64,000 nt of DNA. Origin: Actinomycetospora succinea (lineage in GTDB: Bacteria; Actinomycetota; Actinomycetes; Mycobacteriales; Pseudonocardiaceae). Each line of letters opens with the position of its first letter. Position 1 is the first letter of the stretch. The DNA lies in NCBI RefSeq assembly GCF_004363095.1, contig NZ_SNYO01000012.1, positions 1 through 64,000 on the forward strand, in the 5' to 3' direction. This document shows positions 60,693 through 64,000 of the stretch, in pieces. The notes beneath the pieces were generated by a model that had not been told where the DNA came from, made no database searches, and saw only the letters and a list, made by a program, of their open reading frames with translations. Position numbers and translations under genes: made by a program.

Positions 60693-60835
60693 GTGCGAGC
60701 GATGCGGCATCGCTGGCGTGTGAAGCCAGGCTCGCCACATCCTCGCTCGCGCGACACGCCGAGCTGGACGTCGCCCGGGGTGTTCCAGCCTGGCGGCCAC
60801 GCTGACGTCAGGTATCAGGAAAGCCCCCACGATCA
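60693..60835 (+). repeat. repeat copy R6 (full composite, about 143 bp)
   Basis: Full arrangement: AGCGATGC-G-GCATCGCT box, AGCCAGGCTCGCCACATCCTCG, then CAGCCTGGCGGCCACGCTG, a diverged second stem, and AGGAAAGCCCCCACGATCA. It lies at the convergent 3' ends of the IclR and PucR-type genes and supplies the last residues and stop codon of the latter. Confidence 0.88.
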
Positions 60836-61956
60836 CTCGCGAGCGCCAGCAGCAGGACCGCGGCGTCGGCCGGCACGGTGACGTCGCGTCCGGTCAGCTC
60901 GGCGACGCGCCGCAGGCGGTTCAGCACCGTGTTGCGGTGGCAGAACAGCGCCGCCGCGGTCCCCCGCACCGACCCGTCGACGGCGTACCGCCGCACGGTC
61001 TCCACGAGGCGCTCCCGCTCCGCGGGCGCCGCGTCCCCGAGGCCCCCGAGCTCCGCGGTCACCAGGTCCCCGCGCACGTCCCCGAGGCGGGCGGCGGCCA
61101 GGGGGAGCCAGACCGACGCGAGGGTCCGCGGCTCGGCCGGCCCGCCCGCGGTGACGTCGGCGAGCTCCGCGGCCAGCCGCGCGCTGCGCGGGACGTCGGC
61201 GAGCCCGTGCGCCGTCGGGCCCACGCCGCACCGCACCCCGTCGAGCGCCGCCCGCACCGGCGCGCCCTCCGGCCCCGCCCACCGGGCGAGCAGCACGCTG
61301 TGGCGGCCGGTCGGCTGCACGTGGACGGGGCGGCCGTCGCCGCCGAAGCGGTCCGCCGCCCGCCGCAGCGCCGCGCCGTCCTCGCCGGCGGCCGCGACGA
61401 CGAGCACGTCGTCGTCCTCGGCCATCTGCAGCGCGATCGCCGCGCGGGTCACGTCCTCGGGCGCGGGGTCGTCGGCCGCGAGCAGGGCGGCGACGAGCGC
61501 CGTGCGCTCGCCCTGGCGCTCGTGGGCCAGGATCGCCTGTTCCTCCTCGTAGGCGACGCGGATGCGCGTCGAGTACTCCTCGACCACCGACCACACCGTC
61601 TGGACGTGCTCCACCAGCAGCGCCGCCTCCTCCGGGGCCGCACGGGCGCGGAAGGCCTCCCAGAGCACCTGGAAGTCCTGGCGGACCGCGGTGAGCAGGT
61701 CGTCGAGCGGCACACCGCGCCGGGCCCGGTCCCGGCCGATCGCCGGGCCCACCGCGACCAGCCGGTCCGGCACGGGACGCCCGGCGAGGCGCCCGAGCAG
61801 GTAGGCGAACGTGTCGTCGGCGTCGGTCTCGAGGCGCTCGGCGGGCACGAGACCGCGGGCGTAGGCGGGGACGAGCCGCAGCCGTAGGAGGAACGCGGCG
61901 CGCAGCGCGTCGACGTCGTCGCCGACCTGCGCCACGAGGTCCTCCCAGTTGTGCAT
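60808..61956 (-). CDS. PucR-type transcriptional regulator; C-terminus formed by repeat R6
   Basis: A 382-residue regulator of the CdaR/PucR group. An all-helical N-terminal domain (about 1-165) is followed by a divergent middle domain; the C-terminal helix-turn-helix reads LVETVRRYAVDGSVRGTAAALFCHRNTVLNRLRRVAELTG. The last residues, GGFPDT and the stop TGA, come from repeat R6, which ends the gene just after the DNA-binding domain. It is divergent from the urease-like operon (99-bp gap) and probably regulates it; PucR relatives control purine and urea catabolism, which fits. ATG 61954-61956 gives MHNWEDLVAQVGDD. Confidence 0.83.
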   Translation of the reverse strand: MHNWEDLVAQVGDDVDALRAAFLLRLRLVPAYARGLVPAERLETDADDTFAYLLGRLAGRPVPDRLVAVGPAIGRDRARRGVPLDDLLTAVRQDFQVLWEAFRARAAPEEAALLVEHVQTVWSVVEEYSTRIRVAYEEEQAILAHERQGERTALVAALLAADDPAPEDVTRAAIALQMAEDDDVLVVAAAGEDGAALRRAADRFGGDGRPVHVQPTGRHSVLLARWAGPEGAPVRAALDGVRCGVGPTAHGLADVPRSARLAAELADVTAGGPAEPRTLASVWLPLAAARLGDVRGDLVTAELGGLGDAAPAERERLVETVRRYAVDGSVRGTAAALFCHRNTVLNRLRRVAELTGRDVTVPADAAVLLLALASDRGGFPDT

Positions 61957-62055
61957 CTGCCCAAGCTAGAGCGAGAAGGACGCGACGAACACGCCTTACG
62001 CCGACCTCATCCCGGCGGGCAGGCTGGTCAGACCGTCGCCGCACCGGGAGGACCC

Positions 62056-62646
62056 GTGCACCTCACCCCGCGCGAGCAGGAGAGAGTGCTGCTGCACAGC
62101 GCGGCCGAGCTCGCGCGCCGTCGACTGGCGCGCGGTTCCGTGCTGGGCGCCGCCGAGGCCGTCGCGCTCGTCTGCGACGAGATCTGCGAGCTGGCGTGGG
62201 ACGGCCACGACCTCGACGACGTGGTGCGCCGCGCCCGCGAGCTCGTGGGCCCCGACCAGCTGGTCGACGGCGTCACCGCGGCCGTCCCGTCGCTGCAGGT
62301 CGAGGCGCTCTTCCCCCACGGCACGACGCTCGTGCACGTGGACCGCCCGTTCGGTCCACCGGTCCCCGACGGTCCGGGCACCGTGCGGCCGGCCGCGGGG
62401 ACGATCGAGCTCGCGCCCGGACGGGACCGGCACGACGTCGTCCTGCGCAACGACGGCGACCAGGCGATCTGGGTGAGCTCGCACGTCCCGCTCGACCGGC
62501 TCAACCGCCGGCTGCGGGTCGACGTCGCCGACGGCGCCGACCCCGCGCACCTGCGCCTCGACATCGCCGCGGGCACGGCCCTGCGCGTGGAGGTCGGGAC
62601 GACGCGCACCGCGACCGCGGTCGGCCTCCGGGGAGGGTCCCGATGA
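62056..62646 (+). CDS. fused urease gamma-beta subunit
   Basis: A 196-residue fusion, as in other actinobacterial fused UreAB. Gamma part (1-100): MHLTPREQERVLLHSAAELARRRLARGSVLGAAEAVALVCDEI, then LQVEALFPHGTTLVHVDRPFG. The beta part (about 115-196) has GTIELAPGRDRHDVVLRNDGD but is short: the usual GSHxHFFEVN turn is SSHVPLDRLNRR and later sequence ends at VGLRGGSR, so the second half of beta is reduced. GTG 62056-62058; the stop overlaps the alpha subunit start (ATGA). Structural subunit of a urease-like amidohydrolase; nickel-binding is in the alpha subunit. Confidence 0.83.
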   Translation: MHLTPREQERVLLHSAAELARRRLARGSVLGAAEAVALVCDEICELAWDGHDLDDVVRRARELVGPDQLVDGVTAAVPSLQVEALFPHGTTLVHVDRPFGPPVPDGPGTVRPAAGTIELAPGRDRHDVVLRNDGDQAIWVSSHVPLDRLNRRLRVDVADGADPAHLRLDIAAGTALRVEVGTTRTATAVGLRGGSR

Positions 62647-64000
62647 CCACGATGGACCGCACCGAGTACGCCCGGCTCTACGGCCCGACCACCGGCGACC
62701 GCGTGCGCCTCGGCGACACCGACCTCTGGGTGGAGGTCGACGCCGACGACACCGAGCCCGGCGAGGAGATGCTCGGCGGCTGCGGCAAGACCGCCCGCCA
62801 CGGCGCGCTCGTCACCGACCGGGCGCCCCGGGACAGCGCGCTCGACCTCGTCGTCCTCGGGGTCCTGCTGCTCGACCCCGTGCTGGGTATCCGGAAGACG
62901 TCGATCGGGGTCAAGGACGGGCGGATCGTGGGGGTGGGCCGCGCCGGCAACCCCGACGTGCAGGACGGCGTCGAGCTCGTCGTCGACGCCCACACCGCGA
63001 TGGTGCCGGGCGAGGGGCTGATCGCGACGCCGGGCGCCGTGGACTCCCACGTGCACCTCTCCAACGCCGACCTGGCCCCGGTCGCCCTGTCCACCGGCGT
63101 GACGACGCTGGTCGGCATGGGCATCGGCGGGGTCTGGGACGTCGGCGCCAACCCCGCACCCAACCTGCACACGCTGATGGCCTCGTGGACCGGCGCGCCG
63201 GTGAACGCCGCGTTCCTCGCCCGCGGGTCGTCCGGGTCGGCGGACCTGCTGGAGCGCGCGGTGCTCGCCGGGGCGGGCGGGTTCAAGGTCCACGAGGACT
63301 GGGGCGCCGGCCCGGACGCCATCGACACGTGCCTGGGCGTCGCCGAGCAGGCCGACCTGCCCGTCGCCCTGCACACCGACACCCTGAACGAGTCCGGCTA
63401 CCTCGACGACACCCTCGACGCGATCGGCGGGCGAACGGTGCACGCGTACCACGTCGAGGGCGGCGGCGGGCATCCCGACCTGCTGCGCATCGTCGGTCGC
63501 GCGTCGGTGCTGACGTCGTCCACCACGCCCACCCTCCCGCTCACGGCGGCGACCGTGCGCGAGCTGGGGCCGATGACGATGACCGTGCACCGCGGGCACC
63601 CCGACCTGCCCAGCGACCGCAGCATCGCCGCGAGCCGCATCCGCGAGCACGCCATCGCCGCGGAGAACCGGCTGCACGACGACGGCGCCATCGCGATCGT
63701 CAACTCCGACGCGCTCGGCATGGGCCGCATCGGCGAGACCGTGCGCCGCACCTGGCAGCTCGCCCACGTGCAGGCCCACCTCGCCGGTGAGATCGGCCCG
63801 GACGTCGCGAACAACGCCCGGGTGCTGCGCTACCTGGCGAAGCTCACCCACAACCCGGCCGTGGCGCACGGGCTCGCCGGCCACGTGGGCTCGCTGCGGA
63901 CCGGGCGGGTCGCCGACATCGTGCTGTGGTCGCCCGCGTGGTTCGGCGCGGCGCCCGAGCTGGTGATCAAGTCCGGGTTCGTCGCGTGGGGTGCGGCCGG
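62643..64000 (+). CDS. urease alpha subunit-like amidohydrolase (3' end outside window)
   Basis: About 452 residues are visible of the expected 570. Nickel/lysine residues are conserved: SHVHL (H136, H138), GFKVHEDWG (carbamylated K215), ALHTDTLNESGY (H244), HVEGGGGH, and NSDALGMGR (D356). Differences from known ureases: the GGGTGP-A-GT and ATTCTPGPW segments after the first His pair are missing, shortening the chain, and the mobile flap CHH is VHR (V315, H316), losing the Cys that borders the active site. So the enzyme may be a slow urease or act on a related amide. Translationally coupled to the gamma-beta gene. Accessory genes (ureEFGD) are not in the window. Confidence 0.82.
   Translation, partial: MTTMDRTEYARLYGPTTGDRVRLGDTDLWVEVDADDTEPGEEMLGGCGKTARHGALVTDRAPRDSALDLVVLGVLLLDPVLGIRKTSIGVKDGRIVGVGRAGNPDVQDGVELVVDAHTAMVPGEGLIATPGAVDSHVHLSNADLAPVALSTGVTTLVGMGIGGVWDVGANPAPNLHTLMASWTGAPVNAAFLARGSSGSADLLERAVLAGAGGFKVHEDWGAGPDAIDTCLGVAEQADLPVALHTDTLNESGYLDDTLDAIGGRTVHAYHVEGGGGHPDLLRIVGRASVLTSSTTPTLPLTAATVRELGPMTMTVHRGHPDLPSDRSIAASRIREHAIAAENRLHDDGAIAIVNSDALGMGRIGETVRRTWQLAHVQAHLAGEIGPDVANNARVLRYLAKLTHNPAVAHGLAGHVGSLRTGRVADIVLWSPAWFGAAPELVIKSGFVAWGAA

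Overview
The window is GC-rich actinobacterial chromosome (roughly three quarters G+C by eye, GTG starts common, GTGA/ATGA gene overlaps). Several signs point to the Pseudonocardiales (Pseudonocardia or Actinomycetospora type). The block from 32.8 to 46.6 kb has the gene order of the Mycobacterium tuberculosis Rv0948c-Rv0957 region: AroQ chorismate mutase, UvrD/PcrA helicase, M23 peptidase, sucCD, DUF5336 antigen, PerM-like protein, purN, purH. There are also F420-type radical SAM genes, mycobacterial-type LexA boxes over an ImuA'/ImuB/DnaE2 mutasome, and a folD-DUF3017 pair. No tRNA, rRNA, CRISPR array, transposase or phage gene was seen.

Layout. 0-9.7 kb: D-Ala-D-Ala carboxypeptidase, acyl-CoA ligase, two flavin monooxygenases, an HSL-type esterase, a PucR regulator and a YihY/BrkB membrane protein; this looks like lipid or ketone catabolism. 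9.7-15.3 kb: cofG and a degenerate cofH, an MFS exporter, a TetR/GNAT divergent pair and DoxX. This is the area richest in a dispersed palindromic repeat (R1-R4; R5 and R6 lie further on). 15.3-22.2 kb: AI-2E transporter, icd, DUF3017, folD, a DMT transporter and an acetate-type transporter. 22.3-29.3 kb: SOS mutasome (dnaE2, imuB, imuA') with perfect LexA boxes, interrupted by a toxin-antitoxin-like pair. 29.4-32.8 kb: sugar-type dehydrogenase, chorismate mutase, MFS, esterase. 32.8-46.6 kb: the conserved purine/TCA/cell-envelope block, ending in a chorismate mutase preceded by a Phe/Tyr-rich leader peptide and stem-loops that look like an attenuator. 46.7-54.8 kb: a long repetitive membrane-anchored protein, a Ser/Thr kinase with a His/Asp-rich tail, and a PspC-type two-component system with its membrane partners. 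54.8-60.7 kb: an amine-catabolism module (copper amine oxidase, two APC permeases, an IclR-type regulator, palindromic operators). 60.8-64 kb: a PucR-type regulator divergent from a urease-family operon (fused gamma-beta subunit, then alpha subunit cut by the window edge).

How the genes work together. The amine module, regulators and urease-like genes suggest nitrogen scavenging from amines and urea-like compounds. sucCD and icd are two TCA steps. folD, purN and purH form the one-carbon/purine axis. The mutasome is a damage-inducible translesion system. The most unusual observations are a CofH homologue that has lost its whole iron-sulfur-cluster loop and carries a genomic repeat in frame, a composite repeat of about 145 bp whose stems show compensatory changes, and the leader-peptide attenuator candidate upstream of the Rv0948c-type chorismate mutase.
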